A program made the translations under genes and the position numbers. Below are positions 9,004-17,287 of a DNA stretch of 40,029 nucleotides, piece after piece. The first letter of the stretch is position 1, and every line of letters starts with the position of its first letter. The notes below the pieces were generated by a model. That model ran no database searches and was not told the origin of the DNA. It saw nothing but the letters and a program-made list of their open reading frames with translations. Origin of the DNA: Lysobacteraceae bacterium 2PB (GTDB taxonomy: Bacteria > Pseudomonadota > Gammaproteobacteria > Xanthomonadales > Xanthomonadaceae); NCBI GenBank assembly GCA_005502915.1, contig SCMT01000033.1, positions 1 to 40,029 of the forward strand, written 5' to 3'.

Positions 9004-10047
9004 CTATCCGGACGCGATCCGCCGCGCTTCGCGCTGGTGGAGATACCAGTTCGCCGCGCCGATCACGCCCAGTTGACCGTGCTCGACCAGGCGCACGGGA
9101 ATGCGTTCCAGCGCCGCGCGCATCGGTCCCTTGTCGAGGAACCGCGCGACGAAGCCGGAGTGAAGGAGGAAATCGCTGATCTGCGGCAGGATGCCGCCGG
9201 CGAGGTAGACGCCGCCGGTGGCGCCGTACAGCAGCGCCATGTCGCCGACGACGCTGCCGAGCAGTCCGCAGAAGATGTCGAGGGTCTCGCGCGCGAGCGC
9301 ATCCTCGCCGGCCAGCGCGGCGCGGGTGATCTCGCCCGGATGCCGGTAGCGCTGCAGTTCGCCGCGGATTTCGCACAGCGCGGCGTGCAGGTTCATCAGG
9401 CCGGGACCGGAGAGCGCCGATTCGACCGGGACGTGGCTGCGCTGCTTCATCAGTTCGGCCAGCAGCGCCATTTCCACGGCGTTGCCCGGGGTGAGCGCGG
9501 CCTGGCCGGCCTCGGTGGGCAGCACGAGGCTGCGACCTTCGCTCTGCACCGAGAGCGCGGCGCCCAGGCCGGTGCCGGGGCCGAGTACGAGGATCGGGCC
9601 CGATGCCGGCGCGTCCACCGGGCCGGTGAGCAGCACGGCCTCGCGCGGATCGACTTCGGCGATGGCGTGCGCCACGGCTTCGAAATCGTTGACCACGCGC
9701 AGTTCGCGGAAGCCGAGGCGTTCGCGCAGCGCGGCGGGCACCAGCGGCCAGGGCAGGTTGGCCGCGATCAGCGAACCGTCTTCGAGCAGATGGCCGGCGC
9801 TGGCGATCACCGCTTCGTCGACCTGCACGCCGTCGTCGAGATGGGTGAGGAAGTCCTCGAAGATCTCGGCGGGCGAGGGATGGTCGGCGCAGGCGTACTT
9901 GCGGTAGTGCTGCACGCTGACCGGGGCGCCCGCGCCGGCGGGACGGATCAGGCCGATGCGCACATGCGTGCCTCCGACGTCGGCGGCAATGAACGGACGG
10001 GTGGTCGCGTTCAGAGGAAGCACCGTCGTCGGCTTGGGGTTGGCCAC
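9004..10047 (-). CDS. glk: Glucokinase-family sugar kinase (glucokinase or GlcNAc kinase)
   Basis: ATP-dependent hexose kinase of the Glk family, 347 residues. Visible motifs: the phosphate-1 loop FIAADVGGTHVRIGLIRP near residues 19-36, VIASAGHL, LPWPLVPAALRERLGF, VVNDFEAVAHAIAEV with the catalytic Asp in NDFEA, and the second loop LVLGPGTGLGAALSV. C-terminal ATGGVYLAGGILPQI closes the sugar site. It starts with GTG at 10047, with AAGGA about 8 nt upstream. It is transcribed divergently from nagP across a region with two LacI-type palindromes. Glk-family enzymes in xanthomonad nag clusters have been named NagK-II, so GlcNAc may be the true substrate; glucose is the default family assignment. 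Sequence alone does not decide. Confidence 0.88.
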   Translation of the reverse strand: MANPKPTTVLPLNATTRPFIAADVGGTHVRIGLIRPAGAGAPVSVQHYRKYACADHPSPAEIFEDFLTHLDDGVQVDEAVIASAGHLLEDGSLIAANLPWPLVPAALRERLGFRELRVVNDFEAVAHAIAEVDPREAVLLTGPVDAPASGPILVLGPGTGLGAALSVQSEGRSLVLPTEAGQAALTPGNAVEMALLAELMKQRSHVPVESALSGPGLMNLHAALCEIRGELQRYRHPGEITRAALAGEDALARETLDIFCGLLGSVVGDMALLYGATGGVYLAGGILPQISDFLLHSGFVARFLDKGPMRAALERIPVRLVEHGQLGVIGAANWYLHQREARRIASG

Positions 10048-10108
10048 AGCAGGTCCTTGTGTCGGGGGGCGACCGTGGGGGTCGGGTGCGGCGGAGTGTG
10101 GCCATCTC

Positions 10109-10124
10109 TTGACAACGTTGTCAA
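10109..10124. promoter_or_regulatory. LacI-type operator O1 (probable NagR site), kinase side
   Basis: TTGACAACGTTGTCAA is a perfect 16-bp palindrome with the central CG typical of LacI-family operators. It lies 62-77 nt upstream of the kinase GTG. It embeds TTGACA on both strands, so bound repressor could occlude a -35 element. A LacI-family gene (11876-12982) lies in the neighbouring operon. Confidence 0.85.
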
Positions 10125-10345
10125 CAAATTGACCGCGTGCCAGGCTTGCGGGGGTCGAATCAATGCGTCAGCGGAACCAATCGGGTCGTCGGCACTTGAT
10201 TGCGCGCATGTGTGCAGGCAAATGGCGGCTTCCGGAAGCCTCATGAAAACAAGGCATGTTGCGGTGCACACAAGCGTTTCACGCCATTCGCCCCCGTATT
10301 TTTCGCGGAGTGCGCATCGGGGAGTGGTTTTTGCGCGAAAGTTGT

Positions 10346-10357
10346 GACAACGTTGTT
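10346..10357. promoter_or_regulatory. LacI-type operator O2 (probable NagR site), nagP side
   Basis: GACAACGTTGTT contains the same 10-bp core ACAACGTTGT as O1, with one flank decayed. It lies about 143 nt upstream of nagP. The pair O1/O2 would allow simultaneous control of both divergent units, possibly with looping. Confidence 0.75.
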
Positions 10358-10499
10358 TTCGCCTGCAGGCCCGATGCCTTCTTGATCGCGGGCCTTCGCC
10401 CGGCCGCTGCCCCCTGCCACCGCCGTCCGCCGCTGTCCCCTGATTGTCCGGTCATCGCCGGATGCGCCACGACGATCCGCCCTACGGAGTCCGCACGAC

Positions 10500-11825
10500 A
10501 TGACCGCAGTCCGCCACACCACGTCGATCGCCATCATCGGCGCGCTGTTCTTCATCTTCGGCTTCGTGACCTGGCTCAACGGGCCGCTGATCACCTTCGC
10601 CCAGCTGGCCTTCGACCTCGACGAGGTCAACGCCTTCCTGATCCTCACCGTGTTCTTCCTGTCCTACTTCTTCCTGGCGATCCCCTCGTCGTGGATCCTC
10701 AAGCTCACCGGCATGAAGAAGGGCATCGCCGTCGGCCTGTTCACCATGGCGGTCGGTGCGGCGCTGTTCGGCGAGTTCACGACGCAGCGTTGGTATCCGG
10801 GCGCGCTCGGCGGCCTGTTCGTGATCGGCGCGGGCCTGGCCCTGCTGCAGACCGCGGTGAATCCGTACATCAGCATCCTCGGCCCGATCGAGAGCGCGGC
10901 GCAGCGCATCGCGGTGATGGGCATCTGCAACAAGGTCGCCGGCATCCTCGCGCCGCTGGCGATCGGCGCGCTGGTCATGCAGGGCATCGGCGACCTGGCG
11001 ACGCAGGTCGAGGCCGCCGATCCGGCGACGCGCGAACTGCTGCTCAACGAATTCGCGGCGAAGATCCACGCGCCTTACCTCGCCATGGCGGGCCTGCTGG
11101 CCCTGCTCGCCGTCGGGGTGCTGTTCTCGCCGCTGCCGGAAATCAGGGCCGCCGAGGTCAACGCCGCGCGCGGTGCGGGCGACGATGATCGGCGCAGCCT
11201 CTGGCAGTTCCCGCAGCTGTGGCTGGGCGCGCTGTGCATCTTCGCCTACGTCGGCGCCGAGGTGATGGCGGGCGATGCCATCGGCACCTACGGGCGCGGC
11301 TTCGACCTGCCGCTGGACCAGACCAAGTTCTTCACCTCGTTCACGCTGGGCGCGATGCTGGTCGGCTACGTGGTCGGCCTGGTCATCATCCCGCGCTTCA
11401 TCTCGCAGGAGCGCTACCTGTTCGTGTCGGCGGTGCTCGGCATCGTCTTCACCCTCGGCGCTTTCCTGACGACCGGCTACGTGTCGGTGGCGCTGGTCGC
11501 GGCGCTGGGCTTCGCCAACGCGATGATGTGGCCGGCGATCTTCCCGCTGGCGATCCGCGGTCTGGGCCGCCACACCGAGCTCGGCTCGGCGATCCTGGTC
11601 ATGGGGATCGTCGGCGGCGCGATCATCCCGCGCCTGTTCGCGGAACTGAAGCAGCACTACGACTTCCAGTGGGTGTTCCTGCTGCTGATGGTCCCGTGCT
11701 ACGTGTACATTCTGTACTTCGCGTGGCGCAGCCAGCGCGCCGAGGCACCGGTCGCCCGCGAAGCGGCCGGCGCGGCGCCGGCATCGGCCACGTCGATCGA
11801 ACGGCCAGCCGGCAGCAACGGCTGA
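10500..11825 (+). CDS. nagP: MFS sugar permease of the FucP/GluP type, probable GlcNAc transporter NagP
   Basis: Inner-membrane proton-coupled sugar symporter. The 441-residue protein is almost entirely hydrophobic helices, beginning TSIAIIGALFFIFGFVTWLNG, the N-terminal signature of the FucP/NagP subfamily, followed by LILTVFFLSYFFLAIPSSW, GAGLALLQTAVNPYIS and a duplicated C-terminal half (FTLGAMLVGYVVGLVIIPR, GFANAMMWPAIFPLAIRGLG). About 12 transmembrane segments are visible and the length is normal. It is first in a plus-strand run nagP-nagR-nagB-II-nagA-nagX and sits downstream of operator O2. GlcNAc specificity comes from this context; glucose/galactose or fucose transport by relatives cannot be excluded by sequence. 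Confidence 0.92.
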   Translation: MTAVRHTTSIAIIGALFFIFGFVTWLNGPLITFAQLAFDLDEVNAFLILTVFFLSYFFLAIPSSWILKLTGMKKGIAVGLFTMAVGAALFGEFTTQRWYPGALGGLFVIGAGLALLQTAVNPYISILGPIESAAQRIAVMGICNKVAGILAPLAIGALVMQGIGDLATQVEAADPATRELLLNEFAAKIHAPYLAMAGLLALLAVGVLFSPLPEIRAAEVNAARGAGDDDRRSLWQFPQLWLGALCIFAYVGAEVMAGDAIGTYGRGFDLPLDQTKFFTSFTLGAMLVGYVVGLVIIPRFISQERYLFVSAVLGIVFTLGAFLTTGYVSVALVAALGFANAMMWPAIFPLAIRGLGRHTELGSAILVMGIVGGAIIPRLFAELKQHYDFQWVFLLLMVPCYVYILYFAWRSQRAEAPVAREAAGAAPASATSIERPAGSNG

Positions 11826-11875
11826 CATGCCCCTCCGACTGTACGGCTGAAACAACGCCAGCGAAGAACAGCAGC

Positions 11876-12982
11876 ATGCGCAGACCCACCATCAAAGACG
11901 TCGCCGAACGCGCCCAGGTCTCGTTGAAGACCGTGTCGCGCGTGATCAACAACGAAACCTCGGTGATGCAGGGCACCCGCGCACGGGTGCTGCATGCGAT
12001 CTCCGAGCTCGGCTACGAGCCCGACGTCACCGCCCGCAACCTGCGCAGCGGCACGCCGTTCGTGATCGGCCTGGTCTACGACAACCCGAACGCGTACCAC
12101 ATCATCGGCGTGCAGAACGGCGTGCTCGCCGCCTGCCGGGAAACCGGCTTCGGCCTGCAGATCCATCCCTGCGACGCGACCTCGCCGCTGCTGGCCGAGG
12201 AACTGATCGAATTCGTGAAACGCTCGCGCCTGGCCGGCCTGGTGCTGACCGCGCCGATGTCGGAGAACGCCGAGCTGGTGCAGGCCCTCGCCGCGCGCGA
12301 TGTGGCGCTGGTAAGGATCATCGCCGCGACCGAGGATCCCGACGACGGCCATCCCTGCGTGTACGTCGACGACCGCGACGCCGCGTACGAGATCACCGAA
12401 CACCTCATCCAGCTCGGCCACACCCGCATCGGCTTCCTCTGGGGCGGGCTCGCGCACAAGTCCAGTACCGAACGCTTCGCCGGCTACGAGCAGGCGCTGC
12501 ACGACTACGGCATCACGCTCGACAAGCACCTGGTCATTCCCGGCGACTACACCTTCGACGACGGCTTCCGCGGCGCGCGTCGCCTGCTCGCGCTGCGCGA
12601 ACCGCCGACCGCGATCTTCGGCTCGAATGACGAAATCGCCGCGGGCGTGCTCGCCGCCGCGACCTCGGCCGGCATGAACGTGCCCTACGACCTGTCGATC
12701 GCCGGTTTCGAGGACAGCCCGTTCTCGCGCCAGTCGTGGCCGCCGCTGACCACCGCGAAGCAGGCGACCGAGGACATCGCGCGCCAGGCTGCGCGCCTGC
12801 TGATCGCCGGGATCCGCCAGGACGCTTACGACGAGCATCCCATCGCCATGCACAACCAGGGCTTCGCGCCGCAGCTGGTGGTGCGTGGTTCGACCGCGCC
12901 GATGCGCCGCGACCGCGCGCAGGAGCGCCAGGCCGAACGCCTGCCGGAGCGCGCGTCCGAGCGCGACGACGGCGGCGGCTGA
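11876..12982 (+). CDS. nagR: LacI-family transcriptional repressor, NagR-like
   Basis: Ligand-responsive DNA-binding repressor. The 368-residue protein starts MRRPTIKDVAERAQVSLKTV, the classical LacI helix-turn-helix, with the hinge ELGYEPDVTARNLRSG, then a periplasmic-binding-like sensor (FVIGLVYDNPNAYHIIGVQNGV, VYVDDRDAAYEITEHLIQLGHTRIGFLWG, PTAIFGSNDEIAAGVLAAA, IAGFEDSPFSRQSWPPLTT). The C-terminus carries an extra charged tail after residue 345 (RRDRAQERQAERLPERASER), longer than usual. The ATG at 11876 was chosen because it begins exactly at the HTH; the frame stays open far upstream but that overlaps nagP. It lies 50 nt after nagP and 39 nt before nagB-II. The two ACAACGTTGT palindromes upstream of the operon are its likely targets; the inducer is probably a GlcNAc phosphate. 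Confidence 0.92.
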   Translation: MRRPTIKDVAERAQVSLKTVSRVINNETSVMQGTRARVLHAISELGYEPDVTARNLRSGTPFVIGLVYDNPNAYHIIGVQNGVLAACRETGFGLQIHPCDATSPLLAEELIEFVKRSRLAGLVLTAPMSENAELVQALAARDVALVRIIAATEDPDDGHPCVYVDDRDAAYEITEHLIQLGHTRIGFLWGGLAHKSSTERFAGYEQALHDYGITLDKHLVIPGDYTFDDGFRGARRLLALREPPTAIFGSNDEIAAGVLAAATSAGMNVPYDLSIAGFEDSPFSRQSWPPLTTAKQATEDIARQAARLLIAGIRQDAYDEHPIAMHNQGFAPQLVVRGSTAPMRRDRAQERQAERLPERASERDDGGG

Positions 12983-13021
12983 CGCCCTTTCCCACGCCCC
13001 CCACGACCCCGACACCCACAC

Positions 13022-14098
13022 GTGAACGCACCCATCGACGGCCGCATCGACGCAACGATCACCGAGCCCGCCCCCGAATCCACCTTGATGCACCGCGAAG
13101 CGGCGCAGGCGGCCGATGTGGTCGCCGCGCAGTTCCGTCGCAATGCCGATGTGGTCGCTGCACTGGCAACAGAACTGCGCGCATCGCCGCCGGCCTTCAT
13201 CGCGACCTGCGCGCGCGGCAGTTCCGACCACGCCGCGACCTATGCGAAATACCTGTTCGAGACCCAGCTCGGCGTGGTCACCGCATCGCTGTCGCCGTCG
13301 GTGCATTCGGTCTACGCGGCCCGACCGAACCTGCGCGGTGCGCTGTTCGTCGCGATCTCGCAATCGGGCAAGAGCCCCGACCTCCTGCGCAATGCCGAGG
13401 CTGCCCGCGATGCCGGCGCGCGCGTGGTCGCGCTGGTCAATGCCGAGGATTCGCCGCTGGCGCAGCTGGCCGACGTGACGCTGCCCCTGTGCGCCGGACC
13501 GGAGCGCAGCGTGGCCGCGACCAAGAGCTATCTCGCTTCGCTGTCGGCGGTGCTGCAGCTGGTCGCGCACTGGCGCGGCGACGGTGCGCTGCACGATGCG
13601 CTGGCCGCGTTGCCCGATGCGCTGCGCGATGCCTGGCGCGCCGACTGGTCCTCGCTCACCGATGGCCTGGTCGATGCGCGCAACCTGTTCGTGCTCGGTC
13701 GCGGGCTCGGCCTCGGCGCGGCGCAGGAAGCGGCGCTGAAGTTCAAGGAAACCTGCGGCCTGCACGCCGAAGCCTACAGTTCCGCCGAAGTGAAGCACGG
13801 GCCGATGGCGCTGGTCGGACCGGGATTCCCGGTGCTGTGCTTCGCGCAGCCGGACGAGACCGGCGCCGGCACGCTGGCGATGGCGCGCGAGTTCCGCGAA
13901 CGCGGCGCGCAGGTGTGGGTCGCCTCGTCGCAGGACGCCGCGCCGGGCCTGCGCCTGCCGCTGGAGACCTCGCATCCGGCCTGCGCGCCGCTGCTGACGG
14001 TGCAGAGCTTCTATCGCGCGATCAATGCCCTGGCGCTGCGTCGCGGTTTCAATCCCGACGTGCCGCCGCACCTGAACAAGGTGACGGAGACGGTGTGA
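13022..14098 (+). CDS. nagB-II: SIS-domain glucosamine-6-phosphate deaminase (NagB-II)
   Basis: Predicted to convert glucosamine-6-phosphate to fructose-6-phosphate and ammonia. It is not the classical NagB fold but a 358-residue double-SIS protein related to the isomerase half of GlmS and to AgaS. The first SIS domain includes FIATCARGSSDHAATYAKYLFE, LFVAISQSGKSPDLL and GPERSVAATKSYLASLSAVLQL. The second includes LFVLGRGLGLGAAQEAALKFKETCGLHAEAYSSAEVKHGPMALV. The C-terminus ends in the GFNPDVPPHLNKVTETV stretch common to this family. No glutaminase domain is present, which fits deamination rather than synthesis. It starts with GTG at 13022 and lies directly between nagR and nagA. Identification rests on family and context. 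Confidence 0.92.
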   Translation: MNAPIDGRIDATITEPAPESTLMHREAAQAADVVAAQFRRNADVVAALATELRASPPAFIATCARGSSDHAATYAKYLFETQLGVVTASLSPSVHSVYAARPNLRGALFVAISQSGKSPDLLRNAEAARDAGARVVALVNAEDSPLAQLADVTLPLCAGPERSVAATKSYLASLSAVLQLVAHWRGDGALHDALAALPDALRDAWRADWSSLTDGLVDARNLFVLGRGLGLGAAQEAALKFKETCGLHAEAYSSAEVKHGPMALVGPGFPVLCFAQPDETGAGTLAMAREFRERGAQVWVASSQDAAPGLRLPLETSHPACAPLLTVQSFYRAINALALRRGFNPDVPPHLNKVTETV

Positions 14099-14120
14099 GT
14101 CGTCGACAGTGCCCGAAGCG

Positions 14121-15323
14121 ATGACGACACACCCGACCATCGACGCCCCCACCCCGGCCCTCCCCCGCGAGCGGGGGAGGGTGGCGCTGGTCAACGCCCG
14201 CGTGCTGGCCGGCGACGTTCTGCGCGACGGCCTCGCGGTGGTGATCGAGGACGGCCGCATCTCGATGGTCTGCGATGCCAGCGCGCTGCCGCCGGACTGC
14301 GAACCGCGTGATCTCGGCGGACAGACGCTGCTGCCCGGCTTCATCGACGTGCAGGTCAACGGCGGCGGCGGCGTGCTGTTCAACAATGCGCCGACCGTCG
14401 ACACCCTGCGCCGCATCGCCGAGGCGCACCGCCGCTTCGGCACCACCGGTCTGCTGCCGACGCTGATCAGCGACGATGTCGCGGTGATGCGCGCGGCGAT
14501 CGCCGCCGTGCACGAGGCCATCCTGCAGGGCGTGCCGGGCATCCTCGGCATCCATCTCGAAGGCCCGTACCTCGCCGCCGCGCGCAAGGGCACGCACGAT
14601 GCCGGCAGGTTCCGCATCCCGGACGAGGAAGAGATCGCGCTCGCATGCTCGCTCGGCAACGGCGTCACGATGCTCACGCTTGCGCCCGAATGCGTGCCCG
14701 AGGCGACACTGCGTGCGTTCGCCGCGCGTGGCGTGTTGCTGTGCGCCGGGCATACCGCCGCGACCTACGAACAGACACGCGCCGGTCTCGACGCCGGCAT
14801 CCGCGGCTTCACGCACCTGTACAACGCGATGACGCCGATGCAGGGCCGCGAGCCGGGCGTGGTCGGCGCCGCGCTCGAGGACCGCGACAGCTGGTGCGGG
14901 ATCATCGTCGACGGTCACCACGTGCATCCTGCGTCGCTGCGTGTCGCGCTCGAGGCGAAGCCGCGCGGCAAGCTGGTGCTGGTCACCGACGCGATGCCGC
15001 CGGTCGGCGCGGACGATCCCTCGTACGTGCTGTACGGCGACACCATCACCGTGCGCGACGGCGTGCTGCGCAATGCCGAAGGCGCGCTTGCCGGTTCCGC
15101 TCTCGACATGGCCAGCGCGGTGCGCAATACGGTCGAATGGCTGGGTGTGTCGATCGAAGAGGCCGCGCGCATGGCATCGACGTATCCAGCCGAGTGGATC
15201 GGCCTGGGCGATCGTATCGGTCGCATCGCCCCGGGGCATCGCGCCGATCTCGTGCTGCTCGACGATGGCCTGCAGGTGGTCGAGACGTGGATCGAGGGTG
15301 CGTCGATCCGGCATGCGCCCTGA
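14121..15323 (+). CDS. nagA: N-acetylglucosamine-6-phosphate deacetylase (NagA)
   Basis: Removes acetate from GlcNAc-6-phosphate, producing the NagB-II substrate. The metal-dependent amidohydrolase features are clear: GQTLLPGFIDVQVNGGGGVLFNN, the HLEGPYLAAARKGTHDA motif with the metal-ligand Glu, LAPE, CAGHTAATYEQTRAG, GFTHLYNAMTPMQGREPG, IVDGHHVHP and VLVTDAMPPVG with the catalytic Asp. The start is uncertain: ATG 14121 and GTG 14109 are in frame, but both place a REP-like repeat (14144-14184) inside the gene, adding APTPALPRERGR ahead of the normal beginning VALVNARVLAGD. A GTG at 14181 would start at the family's usual point but has no spacing to a ribosome site. The stop lies one base before an ATG of nagX. 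Confidence 0.93.
   Translation: MTTHPTIDAPTPALPRERGRVALVNARVLAGDVLRDGLAVVIEDGRISMVCDASALPPDCEPRDLGGQTLLPGFIDVQVNGGGGVLFNNAPTVDTLRRIAEAHRRFGTTGLLPTLISDDVAVMRAAIAAVHEAILQGVPGILGIHLEGPYLAAARKGTHDAGRFRIPDEEEIALACSLGNGVTMLTLAPECVPEATLRAFAARGVLLCAGHTAATYEQTRAGLDAGIRGFTHLYNAMTPMQGREPGVVGAALEDRDSWCGIIVDGHHVHPASLRVALEAKPRGKLVLVTDAMPPVGADDPSYVLYGDTITVRDGVLRNAEGALAGSALDMASAVRNTVEWLGVSIEEAARMASTYPAEWIGLGDRIGRIAPGHRADLVLLDDGLQVVETWIEGASIRHAP
14144..14184 (+). repeat. REP-like element at the 5' end of nagA
   Basis: Palindromic core CTCCCCCGCGAGCGGGGGAG with a C-rich flank, same family as 1115-1215 and 25005-25046. It lies across the nagA start region and is translated as PTPALPRERG if either upstream start is used. 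A stem this strong at the ribosome-loading site could lower NagA translation. Confidence 0.8.
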
Positions 15324-15324
15324 C

Positions 15325-16392
15325 ATGGGCGCCGCACAGCGCTTCGTGTCCATCGATGCGCTGCGCGGCCTCACCGTCGCGGCGATGCTGCTGGTGAACA
15401 ATCCCGGCGACTGGTCGCACGTCTATCCGCCGCTGCTGCATGCGCAGTGGCACGGCTGCACGCCGACCGACCTGATCTTCCCGATGTTCCTGTTCGTGGT
15501 CGGTGTATCGGTCGCGCTGGGCCTCGTGCCGCGCGTCGAGGCTGGCGACGATCGCGGTGTGCTGACGCACGCGGCGCTGTGGCGGGCGGCGCGCATCGTC
15601 GCGCTCGGGCTCGCCCTGCATCTGCTGGCGTGGTGGTGGCTGGATCGCGAAGCCTTCCGGCCCTGGGGCGTGCTGCAGCGCATCGGCCTGTGCTTCGCGA
15701 TCGCGGCACTGTGCGCGATCCACCTGCGCCCACGCATGCAATGGCGGCTGTGCATCGCGTTGCTTGCAGGGTATGCGGTGTTGCTCGCGTGGGGCGGCAT
15801 GGCGCCGTTCGACAATCCGGTGAGCCGCGTCGATACCGCGCTGCTCGGGCCGATGGTCTATCAGTTCGATGCCGCCAGCGGACGCGGGCACGATCCCGAA
15901 GGCCTGCTGAGCACGCTGCCCGCGATCTCGACGACCCTGCTCGGCCTGTTCGCGGGCGCATGGCTGCGTGCGGCGCAGGCGCGACGGCTGCTGCTCGCGG
16001 CCATCGTCCTGCTGCCGCTGGGCTGGCTGTGCGCGCAGTGGCAGCCGATGAACAAGCACCTGTGGTCGCCGAGCTACGTGCTGTGGACCGCAGGCTGGGC
16101 GATGCTCGCGACGTTCGCCTGCCATCGCCTGTTCGACGTGCAGCGCTGGCCGCCGCTCGGCCATGCCTTCGGCATCAATGCCATCGCCGCGTATGCCGGC
16201 TCTGCGGTCGTGGTCTACGCCTCGGCCGCGCTGGGCTGGGGCGAATGCCTGTATCGCACGGCGTTCGTCGCGCCGATGCCGCCCGGCACCGATCCGCGCC
16301 TGCCGTCGCTGCTGTTCGCGCTGGCCTTCGTCGCGACGTGGTGGTGCATCGTCATCGCGATGCGGCGGATGGGCGTGCGCATCCGCCTGTGA
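15325..16392 (+). CDS. nagX: NagX-like integral membrane protein (DUF5009/HGSNAT-like)
   Basis: A 355-residue polytopic membrane protein that begins RFVSIDALRGLTVAAMLLVNNPGDW and continues LIFPMFLFVVGVSVALGL, the hallmark of the DUF5009 family related to heparan-alpha-glucosaminide N-acetyltransferase. About ten hydrophobic segments are visible. A GWAMLATFACHRLFDVQRWP stretch and the GINAIAAYAGSAV segment near the C-terminus are also family-like. Its precise function is not established; genes of this kind (NagX) recur in GlcNAc clusters of proteobacteria, suggesting a role in amino-sugar transport or transacetylation across the membrane. ATG 15325 starts 1 nt after the nagA stop; ATG 15313, in frame and overlapping nagA, is equally plausible. 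It is the last gene of the nag operon, followed by a REP pair. Confidence 0.85.
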   Translation: MGAAQRFVSIDALRGLTVAAMLLVNNPGDWSHVYPPLLHAQWHGCTPTDLIFPMFLFVVGVSVALGLVPRVEAGDDRGVLTHAALWRAARIVALGLALHLLAWWWLDREAFRPWGVLQRIGLCFAIAALCAIHLRPRMQWRLCIALLAGYAVLLAWGGMAPFDNPVSRVDTALLGPMVYQFDAASGRGHDPEGLLSTLPAISTTLLGLFAGAWLRAAQARRLLLAAIVLLPLGWLCAQWQPMNKHLWSPSYVLWTAGWAMLATFACHRLFDVQRWPPLGHAFGINAIAAYAGSAVVVYASAALGWGECLYRTAFVAPMPPGTDPRLPSLLFALAFVATWWCIVIAMRRMGVRIRL

Positions 16393-16405
16393 TGCCGATG
16401 CTCCT

Positions 16406-16472
16406 GTAGAGCGGAGCTTGCTCCGCTCCGGCTTTCCCGGGAACAACATGAGCGGAGCAAGCTCCGCTCTAC
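16406..16472. repeat. GTAG-headed REP doublet between nagX and ung
   Basis: A 23-bp unit starting GTAGAGCGGAGC (16406-16428) is followed after 21 bp by its exact reverse complement (16450-16472). Each unit is itself an imperfect palindrome (GAGCGGAGC / GCTCCGCTC). The GTAG head and structure match the REP class described in Stenotrophomonas (SMAG) and its relatives, which is linked to RAYT transposases. It separates the convergent nagX and ung genes and may act as a bidirectional transcription end or mRNA stabiliser. Confidence 0.85.
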
Positions 16473-16483
16473 GGGACGGATCT

Positions 16484-17197
16484 TCAGGCGCTCTCGACCA
16501 GTTCCGCGCGCGGCGGCAGCGACCAGTCGATCGGCGTCTTGCCGCGACGCTGCAGGTATTCGTTCGTGGCGGAGAAATGCCCGCAGCCGAGGAAGCCGCG
16601 ATGCGCCGACAGCGGCGAGGGGTGCGGCGCCTTGAGCACGCGGTGGCGTTGCGGGTCGATGACCTTGCCCTTGGCCTGCGCGTAGCTGCCCCAGAGCAGG
16701 AACACCAGGCCCTCGCACTCGCGGTTCAGCACGTCGACCACGTGGTCGGTGAAGCCTTCCCAGCCCTTGCCCTGGTGCGCGCCGGCGCGGCCGTCCTCGA
16801 CGGTCAGCACCGCGTTGAGCAGCAGCACGCCGCGCTCGGCCCAGGGCGTGAGGCAGCCGTGGTCGGGACGGCGGATGCCGAGGTCGCGCTCGATTTCCTT
16901 GAAGATGTTGTCCAGCGACGGCGGCACGATGACGCCCGGTCGCACCGAGAAGCAGAGCCCGTGCGCCTGGCCGGCCCCGTGATACGGATCCTGGCCGAGG
17001 ATCACCACCTTCACCGCATCGAAGGGCGTGGCGTTGAATGCGGCGAAGATCTGCGCGCCGGGCGGATAGATGCGCACCCCCTGCGCCTTGCGCTGGCGCA
17101 GGAAGTTGCCCAGCGCGGCCATCTCCTCGCGCTGGAGGTAGTCGCCGATGCGGCACTTCCAGGAAGGATCGAGTTTGATGCGGTCGTCGTCGGCCAT
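16484..17197 (-). CDS. ung: Uracil-DNA glycosylase (Ung)
   Basis: Excises uracil from DNA to start base-excision repair. The 237-residue product carries the family-1 signatures: [22 protein letters not shown] with the catalytic Asp in GQDPYH (residue 70), [37 protein letters not shown], and the minor-groove loop [20 protein letters not shown] containing the catalytic His. Length is normal. It is the last of a minus-strand run ftsE-ftsX-response regulator-ung with gaps of 36 and 90 nt between the last genes. Housekeeping function is confident. Confidence 0.97.
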   Translation of the reverse strand: MADDDRIKLDPSWKCRIGDYLQREEMAALGNFLRQRKAQGVRIYPPGAQIFAAFNATPFDAVKVVILGQDPYHGAGQAHGLCFSVRPGVIVPPSLDNIFKEIERDLGIRRPDHGCLTPWAERGVLLLNAVLTVEDGRAGAHQGKGWEGFTDHVVDVLNRECEGLVFLLWGSYAQAKGKVIDPQRHRVLKAPHPSPLSAHRGFLGCGHFSATNEYLQRRGKTPIDWSLPPRAELVESA

Positions 17198-17287
17198 GAC
17201 GTCAGGGACTTGGCGGGGCGTGGTCTGCCATTGTCGCGCGATTCGGTCTGCGTGCCTGCGCGTATGGTGGTCGCAGGCGCGACAGGT

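Larger units (their letters stand above)
10048..10499. promoter_or_regulatory. Divergent kinase/nagP control region
   Basis: A 452-nt gene-free region separates the kinase (minus) from nagP (plus). It contains two LacI-type palindromes 235 bp apart centre to centre, one near each gene, each listed separately. A TTGACA overlaps the first operator on both strands. Open frames crossing this region have no family resemblance and no start context, so I regard it as purely regulatory. Confidence 0.75.

Noticed and set aside
11699-14677. A 992-codon open frame on the minus strand
   Set aside because: Antisense to the nagR-nagB-II-nagA genes, composition of a shadow frame.
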